From assembly GCF_900114835.1 (NCBI RefSeq), contig NZ_FOUJ01000001.1, forward strand, positions 558,001-622,000: a DNA stretch of 64,000 nucleotides, written 5' to 3'. The DNA is from Methanolobus profundi (GTDB taxonomy: Archaea > Halobacteriota > Methanosarcinia > Methanosarcinales > Methanosarcinaceae). The position numbers and the translations under genes were made by a program. The first letter of the stretch is position 1. Each line of letters opens with the position of its first letter. Under the pieces are notes generated by a model. That model was given only the letters and a program-made list of their open reading frames with translations, had not been told where the DNA came from and searched no databases. Positions 17,795-26,197 of the stretch are shown one piece after another.

Positions 17795-19834
17795 GTGAAA
17801 AAAACGAGTAGGCACATACCTAGCTTCTTCTACATAATAGCGCTGATAGTACTGTTCTCTTCATTCTTACCTTTAGCAGTAGCGGATAATTACTGTCCGT
17901 GCAATGATCTTGATACCTGTGTGGAATGGGTAGATGAAGGCTCTGTCAGTATCAAATGGGGAGAAGTAAAGACCGTAGATGTAAATGGTGTTCTTTATAC
18001 ATTCAGAGCGGATGACTTCACCGGGGATCTGGATGCAGCCCTTATTTCCATTGAGAATGATGGGGTTGTAAGAAAGGAATTCCTTTTCCTGGATGTCTAT
18101 GACAGGATGTCCTTTGAATGGGATAATGAGGTCATGGTGCTATTGGAGGATATAACAACTGATAGTTACAAGACCCCTTCTGCCAAAATAGCGATATATT
18201 ATCGTGGTATCCCTGAGCTTGATATCGAGTTCGATGCGAGTGAGGAAACTATTCAGGGTGTGGATGTTTCATCGGAACAGTATGCTCCGGGTGAGGAAAA
18301 GACCATAGAGGTTGAGGTCACCAATACCGGAGATGCGTGGATAGAGGGTGTGGTCCTTGAGATCCCTCTTGGAGAACTTCGGTTGAGGGAAAAAGGGGAG
18401 TTCCAGGTAAAGGACAATATAATACAGAAGAACCTGGGTTGTCTTGAGGTCGATGACAGTGTTGAGCTTAACTTCACAGTGGTTGCACCTGAGTGGGATG
18501 GTAAGACCTCGCCGTATGATATCAATTATTTCCTTAATGCAACGGCAGTTGGAGATGATATTAAGGGTGATGAACATGAGTTCAATGGTTCTCTGGAATT
18601 AACCTGTACTGATCCTGATATGGAGGTCCTTCTGGAACTCACCAAGGATGAGATAAATATGACCTCCTGGTATGTAGAGGAGCTGGAAAGTGGTACGGAT
18701 AGCTACAGTTCCAACAGTTATGAGATACGTGATGCAACGGAGTTCGTTTTTCTCAGGACACATATCTACAATACTGGTCTTTATACAATAGATGATCTGG
18801 ATGTACAGTTCTCAGAGATACCTGAAGATATTGTGATATCAGAGGCCTATGATTCAGGGGACCATTCATCTATGGATGCGAATGGTCAGTATTATCTGGG
18901 TCAGAAACTCATCGGTATAAGGTCAGGAAAGTACTCCTTTGATAGTGTTATTGTAACGGCAGATATCTTTGGTGAGGAAATGACGTGGAAGTCCGGTACA
19001 GAGTCACTAACGATCCACGGTCCCCATATTGTGGTCGACAAGGATATTTCAGGAACAGGCAATGACTATGCTGTTTCGCTCACATTGAACAATGATGGTG
19101 ACCGTGCAGCATGGATAAACCTGACAGACTCTATTCCTGCAAATGTAACATATGTAAGTGGAAGTGTAGAAAAAGGCCTGGCTGGAAGCAGTTTGCCTTT
19201 GAGTGAATGGGATCTCAGTACTTCAAGATCAAATGATTCATATACATTCTCTGTTGAAGGTGTGCTGCTCCCTCCTGGTTCATCGTTATCTATGTCTTAT
19301 GATGTATCATCAGATACAGCTCTTTATCTTCCTTCTGCGGTTTGTGAGTTCAGGGCTATAGGTGACTATGAGGGAGAAGTGCGTTCCTCATTCTATGTTG
19401 AGGGTAATGAGGTCAAACAATATTGGAAACCTCTGAATGGTGGATGGGTAACGGATGAGAATGCTCTTGATGATGTAGTAGTGGTACAGGTAGAACCGGA
19501 AAAGGAATTTGAGGACGAAGATGATATTGATGAAGATATTCTGTACTCATCAGATGAAGAAATACTGGATACCTCAGATGTGTCACTGGAGGTGCAACAG
19601 GAATCATCCGATACTTCGTTCTTTTCGGCTATTCTGGACCCGTTAACTTCTATGTTCGATAAGGTCCAGCAATTCGTAGGCAATACATTTGATAGTGTTA
19701 TAAATGGAGTTCTTTCACTGTTTGGTGTTGTGGAAAATTCAGCCATAGATGCTGTTGAGAACTATCTCTATGTTGTCATTATTTTAATTGCAGTAGCAGT
19801 TTTTGGTGTGGTATATACTTTGATCTCAAAATAA
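17795..19834 (+). CDS. Large exported protein with S-layer-like and CARDB/DUF11-type domains, C-terminal anchor
   Basis: About 679 aa. GTG 17795 has GGAG 8 nt upstream; an in-frame GTG at 17786 is too close to it. A signal helix (about 8-30) is followed by a domain with WGEVKTVDVNGVLYTFRADD and later VMVLLEDITTD, similar to S-layer duplication-domain half-repeats. Ig-like segments follow (YAPGEEKTIEVEVTNTGDAW; VDKDISGTGNDYAVSLTLNN; NVTYVSGSV) of CARDB/DUF11 type. Then come an acidic Glu/Asp-rich linker (about 565-605) and a final membrane helix (about 655-676) near a basic end. It should sit at the cell surface. It follows the 59-aa gene under motif site C, so it may be phosphate-regulated. 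Confidence 0.85.
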   Translation: MKKTSRHIPSFFYIIALIVLFSSFLPLAVADNYCPCNDLDTCVEWVDEGSVSIKWGEVKTVDVNGVLYTFRADDFTGDLDAALISIENDGVVRKEFLFLDVYDRMSFEWDNEVMVLLEDITTDSYKTPSAKIAIYYRGIPELDIEFDASEETIQGVDVSSEQYAPGEEKTIEVEVTNTGDAWIEGVVLEIPLGELRLREKGEFQVKDNIIQKNLGCLEVDDSVELNFTVVAPEWDGKTSPYDINYFLNATAVGDDIKGDEHEFNGSLELTCTDPDMEVLLELTKDEINMTSWYVEELESGTDSYSSNSYEIRDATEFVFLRTHIYNTGLYTIDDLDVQFSEIPEDIVISEAYDSGDHSSMDANGQYYLGQKLIGIRSGKYSFDSVIVTADIFGEEMTWKSGTESLTIHGPHIVVDKDISGTGNDYAVSLTLNNDGDRAAWINLTDSIPANVTYVSGSVEKGLAGSSLPLSEWDLSTSRSNDSYTFSVEGVLLPPGSSLSMSYDVSSDTALYLPSAVCEFRAIGDYEGEVRSSFYVEGNEVKQYWKPLNGGWVTDENALDDVVVVQVEPEKEFEDEDDIDEDILYSSDEEILDTSDVSLEVQQESSDTSFFSAILDPLTSMFDKVQQFVGNTFDSVINGVLSLFGVVENSAIDAVENYLYVVIILIAVAVFGVVYTLISK

Positions 19835-20022
19835 GTTACATATTTGATCCCTGTCATATGTATGGCAGAAATTCATTTCCCTGTTTTTGTATTTATTTTT
19901 TTAATGTGTGATGAATAAAAGAATTCGTAATTTATCAGTGCTTTTTTTAAATTCACTTTCTTTTTAAATGTAGATTGTTGTTCTTTTTCAATTTTAAGGA
20001 AAATGCTTGTTGTATATGCGGC

Positions 20023-20072
20023 AATATATAGAGATATTGGAATTCTATATTGATTATTGCTCTATATATATG
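20023..20072 (-). promoter_or_regulatory. Putative phosphate-regulon motif, two degenerate copies before pstS (site E)
   Basis: On the plus strand GATATTGGAATTCTATAT (20033-20050) and ATTATTGCTCTATATATA (20053-20070) match the reverse complement of the shared motif (compare ATTATTGGGAGCTATATATA at site D). They lie 100-150 bp before pstS. The copies are weaker than sites A, C and D. Confidence 0.4.
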
Positions 20073-20171
20073 ACTTGTAGAATGATTATATATTCAGCAT
20101 CCAATTAGATGCCAGAGCGATTAAAACTCGCTCCCGAATAGGAACATAAAACAAATTGGTGTACGATAAAC

Positions 20172-21155
20172 ATGAACTTATTTAAGAAACTTTTCAACGA
20201 TGAAGCTGGTGTTTCACCTATCGTTGCAACCCTCGTATTAGTAGTAGTTGCAATCGCTGGTGCAGCAGCAGTAGGAACGATTATGGGATCATTCTCATCA
20301 GACGTATCAGACAGTGCAAGTGCAGGCGATGCAACATCAGCTGCATCAACCGAACTTCTTATCGCTGGTTCAACAACAGTCCAGCCTGTTTCTGAGCTTC
20401 TTGCAGAAGCATACATGGCAGACCACAGCGGTATCAAGGTAACAGTACAGGGCGGTGGCTCCGGTGCAGGTATCACCTCGACCAAGCTCGACATTATTGA
20501 CATCGGTGCAGCATCAAAGGATGTTGACACAGTCAACGAATACCCATCACTTCAGAAACACCAGATTGGTGGAAGTGCTGTAGTAGTAATAACAAATGGT
20601 GTTCTTGAAGGATACAACACAACACAGTCTGAACTCTTCGCTATCTATGACAACTGTACAAGCGGTAAGTCATACTACGCAATCTCCGGTAACAATTTCA
20701 CATCAGCAACTTCTGGTACACAGATTACAGTATTCCAGAGATCAGAAGCAAGCGGTACAGAGGAAACTTTCGCAAAGTACCTTGGTGGAGACTTTGAGGA
20801 TGCAAAGGATGTAGATGAATCCGAGGCAATCGGTGCAGTAGGAAATGCTGGTGTACTTGCAGCAGTGGAAGATACAACAGATTCACTTGGTTTTGTAGAC
20901 TTTGGATTTGCAGTCAGCTCTGAAACTGTCACAATAGTCGGTGTAGATGGATACAACGATGTAGATGAAGATGCAGTTCTTGACTGTCTTGCAGGTGAAG
21001 ACACCTACCAGGAGGACCTTACAAGACCACTCAACTACCTTACAAATGGAAACCCATCCACTGTTGAGCAGTCATTCATCAACTTCGCAATGTCCCCAGC
21101 AGCAACTGAGTACTTCGAAGAAGTTGGATACTTCTCAATAATTGACTTCAGCTAA
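20172..21155 (+). CDS. pstS: PstS-type phosphate-binding protein with archaeal type IV pilin N-terminus
   Basis: 327 aa. The first 40 residues are MNLFKKLFNDEAG then VSPIVATLVLVVVAIAG, which is an archaeal pilin/archaellin-type (class III) signal: basic start, cleavage expected after G13, and a continuous hydrophobic helix. There is no lipobox. From about residue 60 the chain is a PBP2-type phosphate-binding protein: IAGSTTVQPVSELLAEAY, VQGGGSGAGI, DIGAASKDV, RSEASGTEETFAKYLGG and a C-terminal NFAMSPAATEYFEEVGYF. It would be processed by a prepilin peptidase and could be assembled into a filament or stay membrane-held. Its codons are strongly biased, as for a highly expressed gene. Downstream are pstC and pstA. 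Confidence 0.9.
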   Translation: MNLFKKLFNDEAGVSPIVATLVLVVVAIAGAAAVGTIMGSFSSDVSDSASAGDATSAASTELLIAGSTTVQPVSELLAEAYMADHSGIKVTVQGGGSGAGITSTKLDIIDIGAASKDVDTVNEYPSLQKHQIGGSAVVVITNGVLEGYNTTQSELFAIYDNCTSGKSYYAISGNNFTSATSGTQITVFQRSEASGTEETFAKYLGGDFEDAKDVDESEAIGAVGNAGVLAAVEDTTDSLGFVDFGFAVSSETVTIVGVDGYNDVDEDAVLDCLAGEDTYQEDLTRPLNYLTNGNPSTVEQSFINFAMSPAATEYFEEVGYFSIIDFS

Positions 21156-21165
21156 ATTTGGATTG

Positions 21166-21201
21166 AGATTTGTGCAATAGCACAAATCTAACCTTCTTTT
21201 T
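21166..21201 (+). terminator. Hairpin (attenuating terminator) between pstS and pstC
   Basis: AGATTTGTGC (21166-21175), loop AATA, GCACAAATCT (21180-21189), then a T-rich tract. Placed between two genes of one pathway, it probably lets pstS be made in excess of the permeases. Confidence 0.7.
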
Positions 21202-21211
21202 ATTTAAAACG

Positions 21212-22222
21212 ATGATTATGAACGACAAAAGACGACTTTTACAAATCATAAATCTTGCATTTATATCCTCTGCTGTTTTTGCAACATTTTTTGGTTCTAA
21301 TGCTCAGGAATCGAATAAAAGAGCATTATACAATCGTTCAGCAAATCTTATATTTTTTGTCTGCACTATTGTTGTAGCATTCATTGTGATTTTTTTTATA
21401 GGATTTATATTCTACACTGCTTTACCTGTATTCCAGAGTCAGGGTCTGATTAATTTTATTATTACTGATGAATGGAATTATGGTAAGAACATATACGGTA
21501 TTAGGACCTTTATAGCTGGCACTGTCATAATGACTGTTGTTACTCTGATAATGGCAGTACCAATAAGCATTTTTACAGCAATATTCCTTTCAGAGATTGC
21601 GTCTCCCCGTCTTGCCTCCACAATAAGGCCTTTCATTGAATTACTTGTGGGTATACCATCTGTGGTTTACGGTATATTCGGATTGTTCGTGCTAGAAAAT
21701 ATATTTCAGAATCACATAGAGCCTGTACTTGCTTCACTTCTGGGTTTCATTCCTATATTTGTTGATGTCAATCCTCAGTCTGGATTGGGGGTATTGTTAG
21801 CATCAACAGTTTTAGCAATAATGGTATTTCCAACTATCACAACAATTTCTGAAAATGCCATTAGATCCGTATCTGTTGAGAATAGACATGCTTCTTTGTC
21901 TCTGGGTGCCAATAGGTGGGAAACGATAAGAAACGTGGTTCTTCCAGCTGCTTCCAGTGGGATTATGACTGCAGTTGTACTTGGAATGATGAGAGCTATG
22001 GGTGAGACGATGGCTATTGTAATGCTACTGGGTAATTCCAAAACAATCCCTTCTTCAGTAATGGGTCCTGGCTATGCAATGACATCAAAGATCCTCAATG
22101 ATATTGGTCATCATTTTTCTGAAGAAGGCCCACGGGCAGCTCTGTTCGGTATCGCAGCAGTCCTCTTTGCGATTGAAATAGGTTTTGTTGCTGTTTCAAG
22201 ATATCTGGGTGGTAGAAAATGA
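21212..22222 (+). CDS. pstC: Phosphate ABC transporter permease PstC
   Basis: About 336 aa. The frame opens at 21170, but that lies inside the terminator hairpin, so ATG 21212 or 21218 is the likely start. No clear ribosome site is seen. An N-terminal extension of about 55 residues precedes TM1. Six membrane helices follow, with the ABC inner-membrane EAA-type loop SLGANRWETIRNVVLPAA (about 233-250), the contact site for an ABC ATPase. FLSEIASPR and GIPSVVYGIFGLF are PstC hallmarks. The stop overlaps pstA by 4 bp (ATGA). It should work with PstS and PstA, but its ATPase PstB is not in the cluster. Confidence 0.95.
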   Translation: MIMNDKRRLLQIINLAFISSAVFATFFGSNAQESNKRALYNRSANLIFFVCTIVVAFIVIFFIGFIFYTALPVFQSQGLINFIITDEWNYGKNIYGIRTFIAGTVIMTVVTLIMAVPISIFTAIFLSEIASPRLASTIRPFIELLVGIPSVVYGIFGLFVLENIFQNHIEPVLASLLGFIPIFVDVNPQSGLGVLLASTVLAIMVFPTITTISENAIRSVSVENRHASLSLGANRWETIRNVVLPAASSGIMTAVVLGMMRAMGETMAIVMLLGNSKTIPSSVMGPGYAMTSKILNDIGHHFSEEGPRAALFGIAAVLFAIEIGFVAVSRYLGGRK

Positions 22223-23112
22223 ACCATAGAAAAGCAAAAGAATCTTTTTACATATTCCTATGTTATTTCTCAGCAGTCTTAGCAACACTGGCTCTTTTTG
22301 GAATACTTGGAAAAATCGCTCTGGAGGCTCTTCCAAGTCTTAACTTAGAATTCCTACTTACTCCTGAAAATGAAGCAGAAGGTTTTGGAGGTGGAATAGC
22401 AAATGCAATAGTTGGGACAATTCTGCTGTCATTGCTGTCCACAATATTTGCTTCTCCTATTGCGGTAGGGACTGCAATATATATGCAAAGATATGCAAAG
22501 AATGCGCGTCTTGTTAAGAGCTTTAGTTTTATAATAGATGTCCTCTCAGGAACGCCCTCAATTGTGCTTGGAATATTCGGACTGATGTTCCTTGTGTATT
22601 ATATGCGCTTTATTACCGGTGGTTTTTCGCTTATTTCTGGTGCGATCGCTCTCACAATTCTGATCTTACCCGTGATCGAGCGTTCTGCAGAAGAGGCCAT
22701 TAAATCTGTTCCTGCAGAATTAGAGGATGCAAGTTATGCACTGGGAGCTACAAAATGGGAAACTATCAGTAAAATTACTCTTCCAAATGCAACTACTGGT
22801 ATTGTTACAGGTATAGTTCTCAGCATAGGAAGAGCTGCTGAAGAATCGGCAGTTGTGGTTTTGACTGCAGGTTATTCTCAATTTATGCCAGAGTTTGGTG
22901 TGGCTGCAAAGGAGAGTATGCTTTTTGGAATACGCATATCTCCATTACAGAATTTGGTAGCTTCTCTTCCAATAACAGTATACCATTCTTTTGAATTCCC
23001 GAGTATGGTATCTCCATCAGAAGGTTTTGCAGCAGCATTTGTCCTAATAGTCATCGTAATGGTCATCAATGCAATCACCAGATTGATTGTCTGGAGGCGC
23101 AGAATTGGCTAA
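22219..23112 (+). CDS. pstA: Phosphate ABC transporter permease PstA
   Basis: 297 aa with six membrane helices. The coupling loop is YALGATKWETISKITLPNA (about 173-191). GTPSIVLGIFGLMFL and the IGRAAEESAVVVLTAG segment are typical of PstA. It partners PstC in the phosphate channel. In most genomes pstB follows. Here the next frame, a secretion ATPase, begins inside the end of this gene and the two overlap by 8 bp, so translation is probably coupled. Confidence 0.95.
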   Translation: MNHRKAKESFYIFLCYFSAVLATLALFGILGKIALEALPSLNLEFLLTPENEAEGFGGGIANAIVGTILLSLLSTIFASPIAVGTAIYMQRYAKNARLVKSFSFIIDVLSGTPSIVLGIFGLMFLVYYMRFITGGFSLISGAIALTILILPVIERSAEEAIKSVPAELEDASYALGATKWETISKITLPNATTGIVTGIVLSIGRAAEESAVVVLTAGYSQFMPEFGVAAKESMLFGIRISPLQNLVASLPITVYHSFEFPSMVSPSEGFAAAFVLIVIVMVINAITRLIVWRRRIG

Positions 23113-25279
23113 ACTTCAGCTAAGATCTCCTTTCAGTAGAAAGAGCCATTCATCAGAGATAGATGAGGTAATTCGGGAAGTGCTTGAAATAGAATTCAGC
23201 CCCGATCAGGCAATAATCATTCCAGAGAGCGGGGCGGATGGTCATGTACCTTTAGATGAAGATGGTCCCATCCTGATATCTGATGAAGTGGAAGTAATAG
23301 AAACCTTGGATACTACTGATACTAATATGGATATTTCGGAAGAGATAACAGGTGATGTAGTATCCTTGTCTGAGGATATGGGATTGGATGTAGATGTTTC
23401 TTCTCTTCAAAATAAAATGAATGGATCCGTCAAAAAGAAGAGATTTGGGTTAGTTTTGTCGAAGAAGATCAAAGGCTCATCTGAAAAGAAGAAGAAAAAG
23501 GATAATAATCAGGTGTCAGAACCAGAAGATAATTCTCTTCTCCCAGATAGTTCTGTGGAAAATAGTAAAAAAGGTACAAAGAGGTCAAAATTCAACCTTG
23601 ACCTAAATTTTAGCTTAAAGAAGAAAAATGGCAAACAAAAAACAGCTGAGGAAGCTCTTATATCCACAGATGAGCAGGAACTGAGGTCTGAAGAAGATTC
23701 ACAGGTCTCTTTACTTCTTAAAAAGATAGAACAGATAATAACTCCCGCTCCCGAAACAATTGAAGAGATGAAATTCACTTTCGGTGAACTATCGATCCCT
23801 GCTCCCGGAGTTCCTCAAAAGGAAGTCAATATAACTTATGAAGTGACATCTGGCACTCAGTACGTTCATATTGAGTTCGATGGTGAGTCTCTTCAATACA
23901 AGTGTCTGGAACCTCCACTAAGTGATAGTGAGAAGGAAGCACTTTACATAATACAGAATGCCTTTGACAAGATGGCACACTCTGAGATATTGCTTGTAGA
24001 AGAAGAGGACCGAGCTGAGGCTTTAAGGGACAGGTTCGAACTTATCGTTGATATCTATCGTCTGAAGCTTAGTGATACACAGAAGGACAAGTTCTTCTAT
24101 TATCTTCATAAAAAATACATGGGCTTTGATAGGATGGACCTCCTGATGAAAGATCCCTATATCGAGGATGTAACCTGTAACGGTCCATTCACTCCTCTTT
24201 ATGTTAATCACAGGGTCTATGGTTCAGTTGCCACAGATGTGGTCTACGAGGAAATAGAGCTCAACAACTTTGTCATGAGGATGGCACAGGCAGCAGGCAG
24301 GCATATCTCCGTTCTTGAACCCATCAGGGATGCGACCCTTGTGGATGGAAGTCGTGCCAACCTCACACTTGGAAAAGAGGTCACAAAAAGAGGTTCGACT
24401 TTCACTATCAGGCGTTTCAGGTCCAATCCTGTTTCCTGTATCGACCTGATGAACTACAAGACATATGACTCCACGGTTCTTGCATATTTCTGGTTAATGG
24501 TGGAGTACAAGCGTTCTGTGCTGGCAGCAGGAGGTACTGCATCCGGTAAGACCACCACTCTGAACGCTCTTGGTGCATTCATCCCTCCGGAATACAAGAT
24601 AGTGTCGATCGAAGATACTGCTGAAATGAACCTTATGCATCCGAACTGGACTCAATCTATTACAAGGGCTGGTTTTGGTGGTGGCGAAAGTGGTAAGTCC
24701 GCAGGTGATATCGAGCTGTTCGACCTTCTTAAGGCCGCTTTGAGGCAGAGACCTGAATATATAGTGGTCGGTGAGGTTCGTGGTGCGGAAGCAGGTACTC
24801 TTTTCCAGGCTATCTCTGTGGGTCACCCCTGTATGGGAACCATACACGCAGGTTCTATCCATGAACTGCTTTCCAGAGTAGAATCAGAGCCTATGAACGT
24901 GCCAAGGAATCTATTTGCCAGTGTGGATATGGTGATCTTCAATTCCATGATCAAGGTCGGTGAACATTTCCTAAGGCGTGCACTGCGGATCGTTGAGGTT
25001 GTGGAACTTGATCCGGAACGTGGTGACCTTATCACAAATCCAGTTTTTAAATGGAACCCCATTACGGATGAATATGAGTTCAGTGGCAGTAGTGCTCTTT
25101 TTGATGACATTAACGAGGAGTTCGGTATCGAGCAGGCTGAACTTGTCAGGGAAATGGATATGAGGGCAAAATATCTCGAAAACCTTGCTCGTGACGGTAT
25201 AACTGAATATGAAGCAGTTGCCAGAGCGATAAGGAGGTATTCAAGAGAAAAAGATGAAATGATGGAGATGAGTCATTAA
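23105..25279 (+). CDS. Type IV pilus/archaellum-type secretion ATPase (GspE/VirB11/FlaI family)
   Basis: About 724 aa. I place the start at TTG 23105: GGAGG lies 7 nt upstream, inside pstA, and the codons overlap the pstA stop as TTGGCTAA. Residues about 30-215 are a low-complexity region, acidic then rich in Lys/Ser (KKKRFGLVLSKKIKGSSEKK), longer than in ordinary FlaI. The catalytic part has Walker A GGTASGKTTT (about 475), the Asp box EDTAEM, Walker B IVVGEVRG (about 552) and His box GHPCMGTIHAGS, all intact. Hexamers of this family power assembly of pili, archaella or pseudopili at the membrane platform encoded by the next two genes. It is not an ABC ATPase and does not replace PstB. Confidence 0.93.
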   Translation: MAKLQLRSPFSRKSHSSEIDEVIREVLEIEFSPDQAIIIPESGADGHVPLDEDGPILISDEVEVIETLDTTDTNMDISEEITGDVVSLSEDMGLDVDVSSLQNKMNGSVKKKRFGLVLSKKIKGSSEKKKKKDNNQVSEPEDNSLLPDSSVENSKKGTKRSKFNLDLNFSLKKKNGKQKTAEEALISTDEQELRSEEDSQVSLLLKKIEQIITPAPETIEEMKFTFGELSIPAPGVPQKEVNITYEVTSGTQYVHIEFDGESLQYKCLEPPLSDSEKEALYIIQNAFDKMAHSEILLVEEEDRAEALRDRFELIVDIYRLKLSDTQKDKFFYYLHKKYMGFDRMDLLMKDPYIEDVTCNGPFTPLYVNHRVYGSVATDVVYEEIELNNFVMRMAQAAGRHISVLEPIRDATLVDGSRANLTLGKEVTKRGSTFTIRRFRSNPVSCIDLMNYKTYDSTVLAYFWLMVEYKRSVLAAGGTASGKTTTLNALGAFIPPEYKIVSIEDTAEMNLMHPNWTQSITRAGFGGGESGKSAGDIELFDLLKAALRQRPEYIVVGEVRGAEAGTLFQAISVGHPCMGTIHAGSIHELLSRVESEPMNVPRNLFASVDMVIFNSMIKVGEHFLRRALRIVEVVELDPERGDLITNPVFKWNPITDEYEFSGSSALFDDINEEFGIEQAELVREMDMRAKYLENLARDGITEYEAVARAIRRYSREKDEMMEMSH

Positions 25280-26197
25280 ATGGTCAGGACCCCGGACCTT
25301 GATGTTCATCACGCTTTCAATGAGGACGAGACCAATAAGTACATTGAGAAATACAAAATGTTCTGCTATGTATTCGGTAAGCACATAGATAAGAAACCTC
25401 AGGAAGATGTTGCAAAGTCATTATATCAGGCAGATATGGTGCTGACCCCTGGCATGTTCATGTCTCTTGCACTTGTGACGGCAGGACTGGCTTCAGGTAT
25501 CATTTTCGTATTATCGATCCTACTTTTCAGCAGATCATCTTCTCCACTTGTCTATATCTCCGTTCTGACATTCCTGACATTCGGTCTGACTGTCAGTGGG
25601 TTTCCCTTCATGCTCTATAACAAGATATCGAACAAGAACATGAACATCGAGCATGAGCTCCCTTTTACACTGGGTTACATGACCATCCTTGCAAGCTCCG
25701 GTTCATCTCCGATGGATGTGATCAGGAAAGTCTCTATAGAGGACTATGGTGACGTTTCGACTGAATTTGGTAAGGTAATGTACCGTGTGGATGTTCTGGG
25801 GGAGGATGGTGTAAGTGCCATGAACCACCTTATCAGGAACACATCCTCGGAATCTCTCAGGGCCATATGTATAGATCTTGCCAATGCAATGCAGTCCGGT
25901 GGGGGTTTACGTACCTATCTTGAGATGAAATCACGTGAACTAATGGATATGAGAAGAAAGATGCAACAGGAGTTCGTGGATTCTCTTGGTGTGTATGGTG
26001 AAGGCTATCTCAGTGGCGTGGTCATGAGTGTTGTACTTGTGGTCCTGATGATAGTTGTCACAAGTGCACTTGGGATCGATCTTGGGCCTTTCACGGCCAA
26101 ACAGATGTTCCAGTTCTTCGTTTACTTCATGTTACCTTTCATCAATATCGTTTTTCTTATTTTGTTGTGGATGAAATATTCAAGGAGCACTCTATGA
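25280..26197 (+). CDS. Pilus assembly platform protein, TadC/FlaJ (T2SSF) family, first copy
   Basis: 305 aa, starting directly after the ATPase stop with no gap. A soluble N-terminus (1-55) precedes two helices (about 58-85 and 93-115). The T2SSF cytoplasmic domain then has YMTILASSGSSPMDVIRKVS and LANAMQSGGGLRTYLEMKSREL, and two further helices lie at the end (about 245-265 and 278-300). Such proteins form the membrane platform that the ATPase turns. It overlaps the second platform gene by 4 bp (ATGA), and the pair replaces the single long FlaJ of archaella. Confidence 0.9.
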   Translation: MVRTPDLDVHHAFNEDETNKYIEKYKMFCYVFGKHIDKKPQEDVAKSLYQADMVLTPGMFMSLALVTAGLASGIIFVLSILLFSRSSSPLVYISVLTFLTFGLTVSGFPFMLYNKISNKNMNIEHELPFTLGYMTILASSGSSPMDVIRKVSIEDYGDVSTEFGKVMYRVDVLGEDGVSAMNHLIRNTSSESLRAICIDLANAMQSGGGLRTYLEMKSRELMDMRRKMQQEFVDSLGVYGEGYLSGVVMSVVLVVLMIVVTSALGIDLGPFTAKQMFQFFVYFMLPFINIVFLILLWMKYSRSTL

